From contig JBCBVY010000003.1 in NCBI GenBank assembly GCA_039817385.1, positions 62,001 to 126,000 of the forward strand: DNA of 64,000 bases, read 5' to 3'. The position numbers and the translations under genes were made by a program. The DNA is from JBCBCP01 sp039817385. GTDB lineage: Bacteria > Pseudomonadota > Alphaproteobacteria > Rhodobacterales > Rhodobacteraceae. Below, in pieces: positions 43,313 through 51,601 of the stretch. Below the pieces are notes generated by a model. The model was not told the origin of the DNA. It made no database searches and worked only from the letters and a program-made list of their open reading frames with translations. Every line of letters begins with the position of its first letter. The first letter of the stretch is position 1.

Positions 43313-44784
43313 CCCACCGCCTCGTCTTCATCGTCGGCGAGGTCGATCCAGATGGTCTTCAGCCGCGTGTACTGATCATGGGCGTGCACCCCATTGTCCC
43401 GCCCGCCAAATCCCGACTGGCCAAACCCGCCAAAGGGTGTGGAGATGTCGCCCTCCCCGAAGCTGTTTACCGTGACCGTACCCGCCCGTAGGGCGCGCGC
43501 GCCGCGGATGGCGCGTTTGGCGTTGGCGGTGAAAAGCGCGGCGCAGAGACCATAGGGCGTGTCGTTCGCCAGTCGGATGGCCTCGTCAAAGCTGCTGACC
43601 GTCTGCACGGTCAGAACGGGGCCAAAGATCTCCTCGCGGCTGGCCGGGTTGTCCGGGTCGGTCTCGACCAGCGTGGCGGGTACGAAATTGCCTTCACCGA
43701 CCGGTGCGCCGAGCGCCTCAAGATACCTGCGGACCTTGGCGCAATGGGCGTCTGAGATAAGCGCGCCAAGGCGGTTTTCCGGGTCGAGCGGATCGCCCAA
43801 GGGCCATTGGCGCATATGCGCCGCGATCCGGGCCAGCAGATCGTCCTTCACCGCGCGGTGCACGATCAGGCGCGACGTGGCCGAGCAATTCTCGCCCATG
43901 TTCCAAAACGCGCCGTTCACGATGTGTTGCGCCACGCGGTCGAGGTTCTCCGCATCGTCCATAACCACGGCGGGGTTCTTGCCGCCCATCTCCAGCACAA
44001 CTTCTTTGGCGTTGGACTCCGCCGCGTATCCGAGGAAACGCTTGCCCGTCTCGGTGGAGCCGGTGAAGCTGACCATGTCGATGTCCATGTGCCGCCCGAT
44101 GGGTTCGCCCACGTCCGGGCCCGCGCCAGGCACCACGTTCAGCACCCCGCGCGGAACGCCCGCCTCCATCGCAAGTTCCGCCACACGCAGCGCGGTAAGC
44201 GAGGTTTCTTCGGCAGGTTTAACGATCACCGAACAGCCCGCGGCGAGGGCCGGGCCGATCTTCCAAGCGAGCATCAGCAGCGGGAAATTCCACGGCAGCA
44301 CGAGGCCCACGACGCCAATCGGTTCCCGCACGATCATCGCGATGTGGTCGTCCGAGGCAGGGGCTGTCTGATCGTAGATCTTGTCGATGGCTTCGGCGTG
44401 CCATTTGATCGCGTGAATTGTCTCTGGAATATCAACGGTTTCGCAGTCGTAGATCGTCTTGCCACTGTCGAGGGATTCCAACACGGCCAGTTCTCGGGCA
44501 TTGCGCGTGATCAGCTTGCACAGGCGGATCAAAACGTCCTTGCGCGCAGAGGGATGCAGGCGGGACCAGCGGCCGTCTTCAAAAGCCTCGCGCGCCTTTT
44601 CCACGGCAAAATCAACGTCCCTCGCGTCGCACGCCGCCACTTGGGCGATCTCATCACCCGTGGCCGGGTTCTTCGATGGGAAGGTTTTGCCGGAAATCGC
44701 AGGACGGAAGCTGCCGTCGATGAAGGCCCCGGAGGGGGGCTGAAGAGACACGGCAATGGCTTCGTACTCGGCCTTGGTCAGCAT
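43309..44784 (-). CDS. aldehyde dehydrogenase (PuuC-like)
   Basis: This 491 aa NAD(P)-dependent enzyme has the signatures VLPWNFPLLMLAWKIGPALA, FTGSTETGKRF, LEMGGKNP (catalytic Glu region) and NMGENCSATSR (catalytic Cys). It most resembles gamma-glutamyl-gamma-aminobutyraldehyde dehydrogenases. It probably oxidises the aldehyde released by the FAD oxidase whose start overlaps its stop. It is the third gene of the gntR operon. Confidence 0.92.
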   Translation of the reverse strand: MLTKAEYEAIAVSLQPPSGAFIDGSFRPAISGKTFPSKNPATGDEIAQVAACDARDVDFAVEKAREAFEDGRWSRLHPSARKDVLIRLCKLITRNARELAVLESLDSGKTIYDCETVDIPETIHAIKWHAEAIDKIYDQTAPASDDHIAMIVREPIGVVGLVLPWNFPLLMLAWKIGPALAAGCSVIVKPAEETSLTALRVAELAMEAGVPRGVLNVVPGAGPDVGEPIGRHMDIDMVSFTGSTETGKRFLGYAAESNAKEVVLEMGGKNPAVVMDDAENLDRVAQHIVNGAFWNMGENCSATSRLIVHRAVKDDLLARIAAHMRQWPLGDPLDPENRLGALISDAHCAKVRRYLEALGAPVGEGNFVPATLVETDPDNPASREEIFGPVLTVQTVSSFDEAIRLANDTPYGLCAALFTANAKRAIRGARALRAGTVTVNSFGEGDISTPFGGFGQSGFGGRDNGVHAHDQYTRLKTIWIDLADDEDEAVG

Positions 44785-44787
44785 GGA

Positions 44788-45705
44788 TCAGCCCTCCGCT
44801 TCGATCTTCGCAATGGTGGTTTTCAGGGTGCGGATCACCTGATCGAGGCTCCGTTTATCGTCTTTGTTCAGTGGTTTAAGCGGCGGCCGGATCGCGCCGG
44901 TGTCGATGCCCTGATGGGTGACGCCATACTTGATCGACTGTACGAACTTGCCGCCTTGCTCCAGCACGCGCATCAGCGGCATCATCGCGGACATGATGCG
45001 GCGGCCCTTGTCAAAATCCCCCTCAAGCGCGCAGGCCCGGTAAAGCGCGATGTGCTCCTCTGGCAGGAAGTTGGACCCGCCACAGACCCAGCTGCGCGCG
45101 CCCCAGGCGAAGAATTCAAGCGCTTGGTCGTCCATGCCGCAGGACATCTGGATATGCGGGTAGTCGCGGGCGAGCAGGTGTACCCTGTTGATATCACCCG
45201 ACGATTCCTTGATCGCGCAGAAATTGCGGGAGCGGCCGACGCGGTCCAGGAACGCTTCGCCCATCTCGGCGCCCATGCGGCCCGGGTAGTTGTAGAGCAT
45301 GATGGGCAGGCCCGCGGCGTTGTCGATGGCCAGCGCGTTGAGGGCGTTTTCCCGTTCCGTCGGGACCGCGTAAGGGGGCGTGCCCAGCAAGATCGCGTCC
45401 GCCTTCATCTGCCGCGCGGCGGTGGCGAGCGCGATGCTGTCCTGCGTGAGCATCGTGCCGGTGCCGACGATGACGGGCACGCGGCCCTGCGCTTGTTCCA
45501 CGACAAAGCGTGCAATTTCTATGCGTTCCGTGACCGTTTGGGCGTAGTTCTCCCCGGTTGAACCGCCGGAGATCAGGCCGTGCACGCCCGCGGCAATCAA
45601 ACGTTCGATGACCGCCGACAGGGCGTCCCAGTCCACGCTGTAATCCGCGCGGAACGGCGTGACGAGCGGGGTGTAGATGCCTTCGAATGTCATGATGGGG
45701 GTCAT
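44788..45705 (-). CDS. dihydrodipicolinate synthase (DapA) family lyase/deaminase
   Basis: This 305 aa class I aldolase-fold enzyme has the Schiff-base lysine K166 (AIKESSG), Tyr140 in LYNYPGR, and the substrate-carboxylate loop GGSTGEN (48-54). It is set in a catabolic operon under a GntR regulator, so a lyase or deaminase role (for example of the hydroxyproline-pathway deaminase type) is likelier than lysine biosynthesis; this is inference. ATG 45705 overlaps the gntR stop by 4 bp. Confidence 0.88.
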   Translation of the reverse strand: MTPIMTFEGIYTPLVTPFRADYSVDWDALSAVIERLIAAGVHGLISGGSTGENYAQTVTERIEIARFVVEQAQGRVPVIVGTGTMLTQDSIALATAARQMKADAILLGTPPYAVPTERENALNALAIDNAAGLPIMLYNYPGRMGAEMGEAFLDRVGRSRNFCAIKESSGDINRVHLLARDYPHIQMSCGMDDQALEFFAWGARSWVCGGSNFLPEEHIALYRACALEGDFDKGRRIMSAMMPLMRVLEQGGKFVQSIKYGVTHQGIDTGAIRPPLKPLNKDDKRSLDQVIRTLKTTIAKIEAEG

Positions 45706-46409
45706 GCTGTGGCCTCCGCAGGAGGGGCGCCGAGCGCTTCATCCAGGGGGGTGGGCATCACAAAACGCGCGATCTCGTGGCGGCTGAGTTGCCAGTGGTC
45801 ATGGGCGAGCTGCGCCGCCCGGTCCGCATCCCGTGCGGCGATGGCCGCGATCATCGCGTTATGTTGCGCGCTGGCGGTGGCGACGCTGTCGGCCTGCGCG
45901 CTGCTGCCCGGTTGGTAGAACGTCATCGAGATGCGGGCGTGGTCCACCAGCAGACGATGAAAGCTCGGCGTAAGGTATTGATTTTGCGCCATGTCCCCGG
46001 TGATGCGGTGAAATTCGACATTGGCGAGCGCGCGGTCGGCGGCCATGCCGCTGCCCAAGGCCCAGGCAAAGGCAGCTTGCGCGGCTTCAAGGCTGCGCAG
46101 TTGGGTGTCTGTGCGGTGCAAGGCGGCCAGACGCAGGATGGCGGCGTAAACCATTGGTGCGGCGAGGAAAAAACCGCGGAGCGATTGGGGGCTTAGTTCA
46201 GCAACACGAACCCCGCGGTGCTCGCGCAGCTCGGCATAGCCTTCGTGTACCAGTTGGCGCAGCACCTCGCGCATAGGCGTGCGCGACAGGCCGAAATCCG
46301 CGCTCAGCTGGGTTTCATCCAGGTTTGCCCCCGGCGCGAGGTCCAGCGTCAGGATACGCCGGGACAGGGCGTCATAGGCTGTGACCTTGCGGTCGGGTGG
46401 CTTGGACAT
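45702..46409 (-). CDS. GntR-family transcriptional regulator (FCD subfamily)
   Basis: This 235 aa repressor-type protein has a winged-helix domain at residues 8-70 (ILTLDLAPGANLDETQLSADFGLSRTPMREVLRQL). An all-helical FCD effector domain follows, with His and Asp residues that could bind metal or a carboxylate ligand (VEFHR, AQHNAMIAAIAARDADRAAQLAHDHW). It heads the (-) operon with the DapA-like, aldehyde dehydrogenase and FAD oxidase genes. A perfect inverted repeat just upstream suggests autoregulation. Confidence 0.9.
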   Translation of the reverse strand: MSKPPDRKVTAYDALSRRILTLDLAPGANLDETQLSADFGLSRTPMREVLRQLVHEGYAELREHRGVRVAELSPQSLRGFFLAAPMVYAAILRLAALHRTDTQLRSLEAAQAAFAWALGSGMAADRALANVEFHRITGDMAQNQYLTPSFHRLLVDHARISMTFYQPGSSAQADSVATASAQHNAMIAAIAARDADRAAQLAHDHWQLSRHEIARFVMPTPLDEALGAPPAEATA

Positions 46410-46425
46410 GGGCGGCTCCGGTCGC

Positions 46426-46459
46426 TTTGATGTGATGTATACAACATGTTCACATCAAA
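46426..46459. promoter_or_regulatory. inverted repeat / GntR operator upstream of gntR
   Basis: Perfect 10-bp arms TTTGATGTGA (46426-46435) and TCACATCAAA (46450-46459) flank a 14-bp core TGTATACAACATGT. The core holds GTATAC-N5-GTTCAC, matching the dyad upstream of the MttB-like gene; the 11-mer at 46434-46444 is identical (inverted) in both. It is 17 bp upstream of the gntR ATG. Autoregulation and co-regulation of the methyltransferase gene are inferred. Confidence 0.65.
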
Positions 46460-46518
46460 AAAAGCGCTCGTTTGCGCCAAAGCGCTGTCCCAGAGCGACG
46501 GCCACCTAGGGTCACGTT

Positions 46519-46558
46519 TTGTACAGAACACGCGCCGCCAAAAGAGCATTCTGTACAA
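46519..46558. promoter_or_regulatory. second inverted repeat in the gntR upstream region
   Basis: Perfect arms TTGTACAGAA (46519-46528) and TTCTGTACAA (46549-46558) are separated by 20 bp, about two DNA turns centre to centre. Each arm contains TGTACA, close to the GntR core. It could be an auxiliary operator or, as a hairpin, a terminator for the unit that ends elsewhere. Only the symmetry is seen. Confidence 0.4.
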
Positions 46559-46625
46559 ATTTTGATGTGCAGAAGCGCACCTTTGGTCCGGCCCTGTGCA
46601 ATGGCGCACAGAGCCGGCCCTGGGC

Positions 46626-48872
46626 TTAGACGAAATCGACGTGCTTCATCATCGGCATCTCGCGCACGCGCTGGCCCGTCGCCGCGAAGATCGCGTTCGA
46701 CAAGGCCGCGGCGGCGGGGGGCACCATCGGCTCGCCCATGCCGCGCACGCGCGCGGGGTCGTTCTCCAGCCCGCGGACCATGATCTGCGGCGTCTGGAAC
46801 ATGCGCATCCCTTCGCTGTCCCAATAGTTCTGCTGCGCCACCGCGCCGCCCGCATAGGTGACCTCGGAGTTCATCGCGTGCCCAAGCGCCCAGACGATGC
46901 CGCCCTGCACCATGTTTTCGAACATGTTGGGGTCCACCACGCGGCCCACTTCGGCGGCGATCCAGACATTGTCGAGGCGCAGGCCTGCATCCGTCCGGGT
47001 CACCTCCACGACCTCTGCGGTTGGCACGCCGAAAGACATGGTGAAGGCCACGCCGCGGCCGGTGCCTTGTGGCAGGGCGGCGCCCCAGTTCGACATCTCT
47101 GCCACGGCCTCCAGCGTCTTGCGGGAGGTGTCGTGCCACATCAGACGCATCCGTTCGGCCATCGGGTCGGCGCCCGCCGCGTGGATCAGCTCATCAAGGA
47201 AGGTCTCGTGGAAGAACCCGTTGGTGGAGGCGCCCACCGCCCGCCAGCTCGACACCGGGGCAAGGCCCGGTGCGCGGTAGCCGGACACGCGGTAGTTCGG
47301 GATCGCATAGGGCTGTTCCCACGCACCGGCCACAATTTGCAGGTCCGGTCCGGGGGTCGGCAGGCCGATCCGGCCCATCTGGCTGGCGATCACCGAAGGC
47401 ATGGCGATGCCAAGGTCCATCGTTTGAACCTGCCCGTTCGCGACAGTCCCACGCGCGCGGGCCATCGCGATCTGGCGGGTGTCGTTGTGGGTCCAGTCCT
47501 CTTCCCGGCTGTATGTCAGCTTGACCGGGGTGCCCGGCATCTGCGCCGCAATCTCCGCGGCTTCCTGCACCACGCGCGGCTCCAGCCGGTGGCCAAAGCT
47601 GCCGCCCATCATCAGAACGTGGATATGGATGTCGTCCTGCGCGTGGCCGGTGATCTTTTCGACCTCCGCCTGCAGGAAGCGGGGGATTTGCGTGCCGGTC
47701 CAGACGTCTACGCGCTCTTCGGTCACCAGCACGGTCGCGTTGATCGGCTCAAGCGGGGAGTGGGCGAGGTAGGGGGCGCGGTACTCGGCCTCGATCACGC
47801 TTTCGCCTTGCAGGGCCGTCTCCACGTCGCCGTCATCGCGGTAGCGGCTGTCGAGCCGGTCTTCGATGAAGCTGTCCGAGAGGATTTGCCAATGGCCCTC
47901 CTGCTCTTCGGGGTAGGGTGTCGCTGTGTCCCAGTCGACCTCCACCGCCTGCACGGCCTGCATCGCGCGCCAGGTGTTGTTGGCCACGGCGGCGACGCCG
48001 CCAGTGATGGGCAGGATCGCCTGCACACCCGGCATGGCTTCGGCGGCAGAGGCGTCAAAGCTGCGCGCACCAAGGCCGCGGCGCGGGTTGAGGCGGACGG
48101 AAGCGTGCACCATCCCGTCCATTTCAAAGTCGATGCCATAGGCTTGGGTGCCCGTGGACTTGGGCAGGGTGTCCTTGCGCACGACCTGTTTGCCGATCAT
48201 GCGCCACTGGCTTGGGTCCCGCAGAGGCACGTCCTGCACCGGGTCGATCTGCGCCGCAGCGCTGGCGAGGGATTCGTAGGTCAGCGCCGTTCCATCGGGG
48301 GTGATGACCTTGCCCGCCTCCGTGCGCAGGTTTGCGACGGCCACGCCCGTTTGCTGCGCGGCGGCGGCCTTCAGCGTTTCGCGCGCGGTGGCGCCTGCGC
48401 GGCGCAACTTGTCAAAGCTGTCGGGCACGGTGGTGGAGCCGCCGGTGATCTGAAGCCCCATGAATTTCATCATCGCGTCCATCACGCCGCGCGTGGTGTT
48501 GGCCATAAAGCTATCATCGGTGGTGCGGAACGGCGCCGCCTCCCCCGCCATCGCGGTGTTGTAATAGGCCGGGCTGGGCGGGCCGGGATCAACCGCGACC
48601 TGATCCAGTTCCACGTCAAGCTCTTCGGCGATCAGCATGGCCTGCACCGAATAGGCACCCTGCCCGCTGTCGGCGCGGGGCGTGATCAGGGTGATGCCGC
48701 TTTCGGTGATCTTCACATAAGGGGTCAGCGCGGCCTCCCCTTCGGCCAGATCGTCCAGCAGCGGGTTCGCGGCGGGGCGGCGGTACATGTAGTAGCCAAA
48801 AGCGACGCCGCCGGCGATGGCGGCGGTGCTGACAAGGAAAGTGCGGCGGGCGATTTTTCCGAGGCGCGACAT
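46626..48872 (-). CDS. molybdenum hydroxylase large subunit (isoquinoline 1-oxidoreductase beta-like)
   Basis: This 748 aa protein of the xanthine-oxidase family carries molybdopterin cytosine dinucleotide. It has a twin-arginine-like N-terminus (RRTFLVSTAAIAGGVAFG), so the enzyme may be periplasmic or membrane-attached. MCD-family segments include SGQGAYSVQAM and GGSFGHRLEP. The C-terminal catalytic motif GMGEPMVPP holds the conserved Glu. It works with the 2Fe-2S subunit encoded 4 bp upstream. It hydroxylates an N-heterocycle or aldehyde; the substrate is unknown. Confidence 0.88.
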   Translation of the reverse strand: MSRLGKIARRTFLVSTAAIAGGVAFGYYMYRRPAANPLLDDLAEGEAALTPYVKITESGITLITPRADSGQGAYSVQAMLIAEELDVELDQVAVDPGPPSPAYYNTAMAGEAAPFRTTDDSFMANTTRGVMDAMMKFMGLQITGGSTTVPDSFDKLRRAGATARETLKAAAAQQTGVAVANLRTEAGKVITPDGTALTYESLASAAAQIDPVQDVPLRDPSQWRMIGKQVVRKDTLPKSTGTQAYGIDFEMDGMVHASVRLNPRRGLGARSFDASAAEAMPGVQAILPITGGVAAVANNTWRAMQAVQAVEVDWDTATPYPEEQEGHWQILSDSFIEDRLDSRYRDDGDVETALQGESVIEAEYRAPYLAHSPLEPINATVLVTEERVDVWTGTQIPRFLQAEVEKITGHAQDDIHIHVLMMGGSFGHRLEPRVVQEAAEIAAQMPGTPVKLTYSREEDWTHNDTRQIAMARARGTVANGQVQTMDLGIAMPSVIASQMGRIGLPTPGPDLQIVAGAWEQPYAIPNYRVSGYRAPGLAPVSSWRAVGASTNGFFHETFLDELIHAAGADPMAERMRLMWHDTSRKTLEAVAEMSNWGAALPQGTGRGVAFTMSFGVPTAEVVEVTRTDAGLRLDNVWIAAEVGRVVDPNMFENMVQGGIVWALGHAMNSEVTYAGGAVAQQNYWDSEGMRMFQTPQIMVRGLENDPARVRGMGEPMVPPAAAALSNAIFAATGQRVREMPMMKHVDFV

Positions 48873-48876
48873 GGTC

Positions 48877-49335
48877 TTACACTCCCTTCAACTTGGTGGC
48901 GGCGGTTTTCACGGCGGCGCGGATGCGCGGGTAGGTGCCGCAGCGGCAGAGGTTACCGGACATCGCGTCGTCAATCTCTGCATCCGATGGGTCGGGGTTG
49001 TTCGAAAGAAGATCGGCGGCCTGCATCATCTGGCCGCCCTGGCAGTAGCCGCATTGGGCCACCTGGTTTTCCAGCCACGCCTCCTGGATTGCGTGCATTT
49101 CGGCGGGCGTGCCCAGCCCTTCGATTGTGGTGACCGGGCCCCAGACATCGCCCGCGGGGACTTGGCAGCTGCGCTGCGCCTCGCCATCAATGTGCACCGT
49201 GCACGCGCCGCAAGCGGCAACGCCGCAGCCGAACTTTACGCCCTTGATGCCAAGCTCGTCCCGCAGCACCCAAAGGAGCGGCATTTCCGGCTCGATATCG
49301 AGCTCGTGCTCGGTTCCGTTCACGGTCAGTTTCAT
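48877..49335 (-). CDS. 2Fe-2S subunit of the molybdenum hydroxylase (isoquinoline 1-oxidoreductase alpha-like)
   Basis: This 152 aa protein has two [2Fe-2S] clusters: the plant-ferredoxin-like set in FGCGVAACGACTVHIDG and the C-terminal set in CGYCQGGQMM ... NLCRCGTYP. It passes electrons from the Mo site to an outside acceptor. ATG 49335 has CAGGGAG upstream and fits the family N-terminus MKLTVNG. Confidence 0.92.
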   Translation of the reverse strand: MKLTVNGTEHELDIEPEMPLLWVLRDELGIKGVKFGCGVAACGACTVHIDGEAQRSCQVPAGDVWGPVTTIEGLGTPAEMHAIQEAWLENQVAQCGYCQGGQMMQAADLLSNNPDPSDAEIDDAMSGNLCRCGTYPRIRAAVKTAATKLKGV

Positions 49336-49686
49336 GAGTTTGCTCCCTGTCGCGGTGGCTTTGATGGGAAGATAGAACCGGCGGGCCGGAATTGCACTTG
49401 CAGATCGCGCCAAAGCTGTCGCCTTTTGCGCCGCGCGCGCATCTATCTGGCGCGCGTCACGCTGCCGATTGCCGTCACCCCCTGCGCGAGACAACGCGAG
49501 ATAGGTGGCCGGCAAAGATACGCCCAACCGCGCCCGCCGCTGCTTTTGGGGCGGTGCCAATTGTGATGCGCGCACCCCAGCGTGTGCGCGCAGCTGTCAA
49601 AGTGACGCGCACAACGTTCAAGTTTCCGGTGGCGGCATCTGCTCTGAGCTGCCCGCGGCGCTTGTGGCGCAACGGCCCTTCGGGGA

Positions 49687-49708
49687 GGATTTTTTTGAAA
49701 CAAAGAAG
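49687..49708 (-). repeat. dispersed intergenic motif, copy B
   Basis: GGATTTTTTTGAAACAAAGA followed by AG is the inverted counterpart of the motif at 21256-21277. Copies B and C face each other across about 125 bp in the same intergenic gap. The family resembles terminator-like elements repeated across Rhodobacteraceae genomes. Confidence 0.5.
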
Positions 49709-49831
49709 GAGGGGGCGGTCCACCCTCGACCGTCTGGAGGCGAGGGCTTCTCCGTTTACACCTGCTGGCGTCCCCGCTGCAGATGCCCCCTCACGATGAA
49801 GCGTTAACCTTAATCAATAGTGAACCTGGCC

Positions 49832-49854
49832 CTTCTCTGTTTCAGAAAAATCCC
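49832..49854 (+). repeat. dispersed intergenic motif, copy C
   Basis: CTTCTCTGTTTCAGAAAAAT with a following C-run (49852-49858) and GGAGGG differs from copy A by one inserted base. On the minus strand it reads as a G-rich arm followed by a T-run, which would suit a terminator for the BKACE gene ending at 49895. Confidence 0.5.
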
Positions 49855-49894
49855 CCCCGGAGGGTCGATCTGCCAAAGGGCCGTCCGTTTCAGG

Positions 49895-50725
49895 CTAAAC
49901 GGCGCGCAGGCCCAGCATCTCGCGGGCCTGGGCAGGCGTTGCAATGGGGCGGTCGTGGGCCTCCGCGATCTGGACCGTGCGCTGAACCAGCGCGGCGTTG
50001 GACGGCGCAAGCGTTGTTCTGTCGAGGCGGATGTTATCCTCTAGCCCGGTGCGCGCATGGCCGCCCGCGGCGATGGACCATTCGTTCAGCGTGATTTGCC
50101 CCGCACCGATACCCGCGGCGCACCAGGGTGCGCCGGGAAAGAGGCGCTGCTGGGTTGCGACATAGAAGTCAAAGACATGGCGGTCGACGGGCATCGCGTT
50201 TTTCACGCCCATCACGAACTGGATATAGGGCGTGTCCTTGATCTTGCCGGCCTCGAACATTGCAGCAGCTTGCAGGATGTGGCTGAGATCGAAGGCTTCG
50301 ATCTCGGGTTTGATGTCGTGTTCGATCATCTGGGACGCGAGCCAATCCACCAGGTCCGGGGGGTTTTCGTAGACGCGGGTGGGGAAGTTGTTGGACCCGA
50401 CCGACAGGCTCGCCATGTCGGGGCGCAGGGGCAGCATACCGCCCCGCGTCTTGCCCGCGCCGGACCGCCCGCCGGTGGAGAACTGGATGATCAGGCCCGG
50501 GCAGTGTTTTTCCAGCCCTTCCTTGAGCGCGGCAAAGAGGTCCGGGTCAGAGGTGGGCGACTCGTCTGCGGCGCGCACATGGGCGTGGCAGATGGTGGCA
50601 CCGGCCTCATACGCTTCATGCATGGACTCGACCTGGGCTGGAACAGTGACCGGCACGGCGGGGTTATCGCGGGTCGTGGGCAGCGAGCCGGTGATGGCGC
50701 AACAGATGATGAGGGGCTGGGTCAT
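49895..50725 (-). CDS. beta-keto acid cleavage enzyme (BKACE, DUF849 family)
   Basis: This 276 aa TIM-barrel Zn enzyme condenses a beta-keto acid with acetyl-CoA to give acetoacetate and a new acyl-CoA. The family metal motif CHAHVR is present, as are GVKNAMPVDR and the C-terminal GGHARTGLEDN. The true substrate (for example 3-keto-5-aminohexanoate, dehydrocarnitine or others) cannot be read. The SDR encoded 52 bp upstream could produce the keto acid from a 3-hydroxy acid. Confidence 0.9.
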   Translation of the reverse strand: MTQPLIICCAITGSLPTTRDNPAVPVTVPAQVESMHEAYEAGATICHAHVRAADESPTSDPDLFAALKEGLEKHCPGLIIQFSTGGRSGAGKTRGGMLPLRPDMASLSVGSNNFPTRVYENPPDLVDWLASQMIEHDIKPEIEAFDLSHILQAAAMFEAGKIKDTPYIQFVMGVKNAMPVDRHVFDFYVATQQRLFPGAPWCAAGIGAGQITLNEWSIAAGGHARTGLEDNIRLDRTTLAPSNAALVQRTVQIAEAHDRPIATPAQAREMLGLRAV

Positions 50726-50777
50726 GGGGCCATATTGCCCTGCCCCGCCGCATACGGCAACGCAGGGTTCTTTGCGT

Positions 50778-51521
50778 TCACATCGTATAGTTCAGGCCCA
50801 TGCGCCCGCCATCGACATAGATCGTCTCGCCCGTGACATAGCTCGCCTTATCCGAGGCGAGGAAGGCGACGACGCTGCCGATCTCGTCTGCGGTGCCGGG
50901 GCGGCCCAGCGGGGTGCGGGACATCGCGCGCCCGTAGGCGGCGGGGTCGGCGTTCACGCCCGCCATCATCGCCGTGTCGATGGAGCCGGGGCCGACCGCG
51001 TTGACGCGGATGCCGTTGGGCGCCAGCGCGATGGCCGCAACCTTGGTTAGCTGCGCGACGCCGCCCTTGGACGCGCAATAGGCCGGGATCGCGGGGATGG
51101 CGAGGTGCGCGTTGATGGAGGACATGTTCACGATGGCGCCCTTGATGCCTGCGGCGACCATTGATTTCGCCGCGCGCTGGGTGGCGAGGAACACGCCGGT
51201 CAGGTTGATCGCAATGACGCGCTGGAAATCTTCAAGGCTGTAGTCGAGGAAATCGCCCGGGCTTGCGATGCCCGCGTTGTTCACCAATGCGGTGAGGGGG
51301 CCGTGATCACGCTCAATCGCGTCGAAAAGGGCGGTGATCTGTGCCGGATCGCCCATGTCGGTGGTATAATGGGCGAGTGCGCCGATCTCTGCTGCGGCCT
51401 GCGCCACTCCGTCTTCCTGAATGTCGGCGAGGATCACGTCATAGCTGTCGGCTTGCAGGGCTTTGGCGCAGGCCAGCCCGATGCCTTGGGCCGCTCCGGT
51501 GATGAGGACGCGTTTGGTCAT
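50778..51521 (-). CDS. short-chain dehydrogenase (3-hydroxy acid-type SDR)
   Basis: This 247 aa SDR has TGAAQGIG (NAD binding), NNAG, the catalytic Ser region VNMSSINAH, YCASK, and the C-terminal YVDGGRMGLNYTM. It is of classical length. It is paired on the same strand with the BKACE gene, so it probably oxidises a beta-hydroxy acid to the beta-keto acid that BKACE cleaves (inference). It is divergent from the rhodanese gene. Confidence 0.9.
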   Translation of the reverse strand: MTKRVLITGAAQGIGLACAKALQADSYDVILADIQEDGVAQAAAEIGALAHYTTDMGDPAQITALFDAIERDHGPLTALVNNAGIASPGDFLDYSLEDFQRVIAINLTGVFLATQRAAKSMVAAGIKGAIVNMSSINAHLAIPAIPAYCASKGGVAQLTKVAAIALAPNGIRVNAVGPGSIDTAMMAGVNADPAAYGRAMSRTPLGRPGTADEIGSVVAFLASDKASYVTGETIYVDGGRMGLNYTM

Positions 51522-51601
51522 GGTGATCTCTCCCCGTTGTTTGGCGCGACCTTGCCGGGGGCGCGGGGATGGGTCAACCTAAGGCACAAACGGAGGTGGA
51601 C

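Larger units (their letters stand above)
49336..49894. other. 559-bp intergenic region upstream of the molybdenum hydroxylase genes
   Basis: No credible gene was seen; short open frames on both strands lack ribosome sites and have odd composition. It contains a dyad TGCGCGCAC (49567-49575) / GTGCGCGCA (49584-49592), two inverted copies of a dispersed motif (49687-49708 and 49832-49854), and a TTAACC-containing patch at about 49804-49810. It probably holds the promoter of the hydroxylase operon and the end signals of the BKACE/SDR unit. Confidence 0.55.

Noticed and set aside
44788..45705. Biosynthetic dapA (lysine pathway)
   Set aside because: The gene is in a GntR-controlled catabolic operon with an amine oxidase and aldehyde dehydrogenase; the family fold alone does not show lysine synthesis.
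49443..49807. Small ORFs in the intergenic region before the molybdenum hydroxylase
   Set aside because: They overlap each other on both strands, cover repeat elements, lack ribosome sites and resemble no family.
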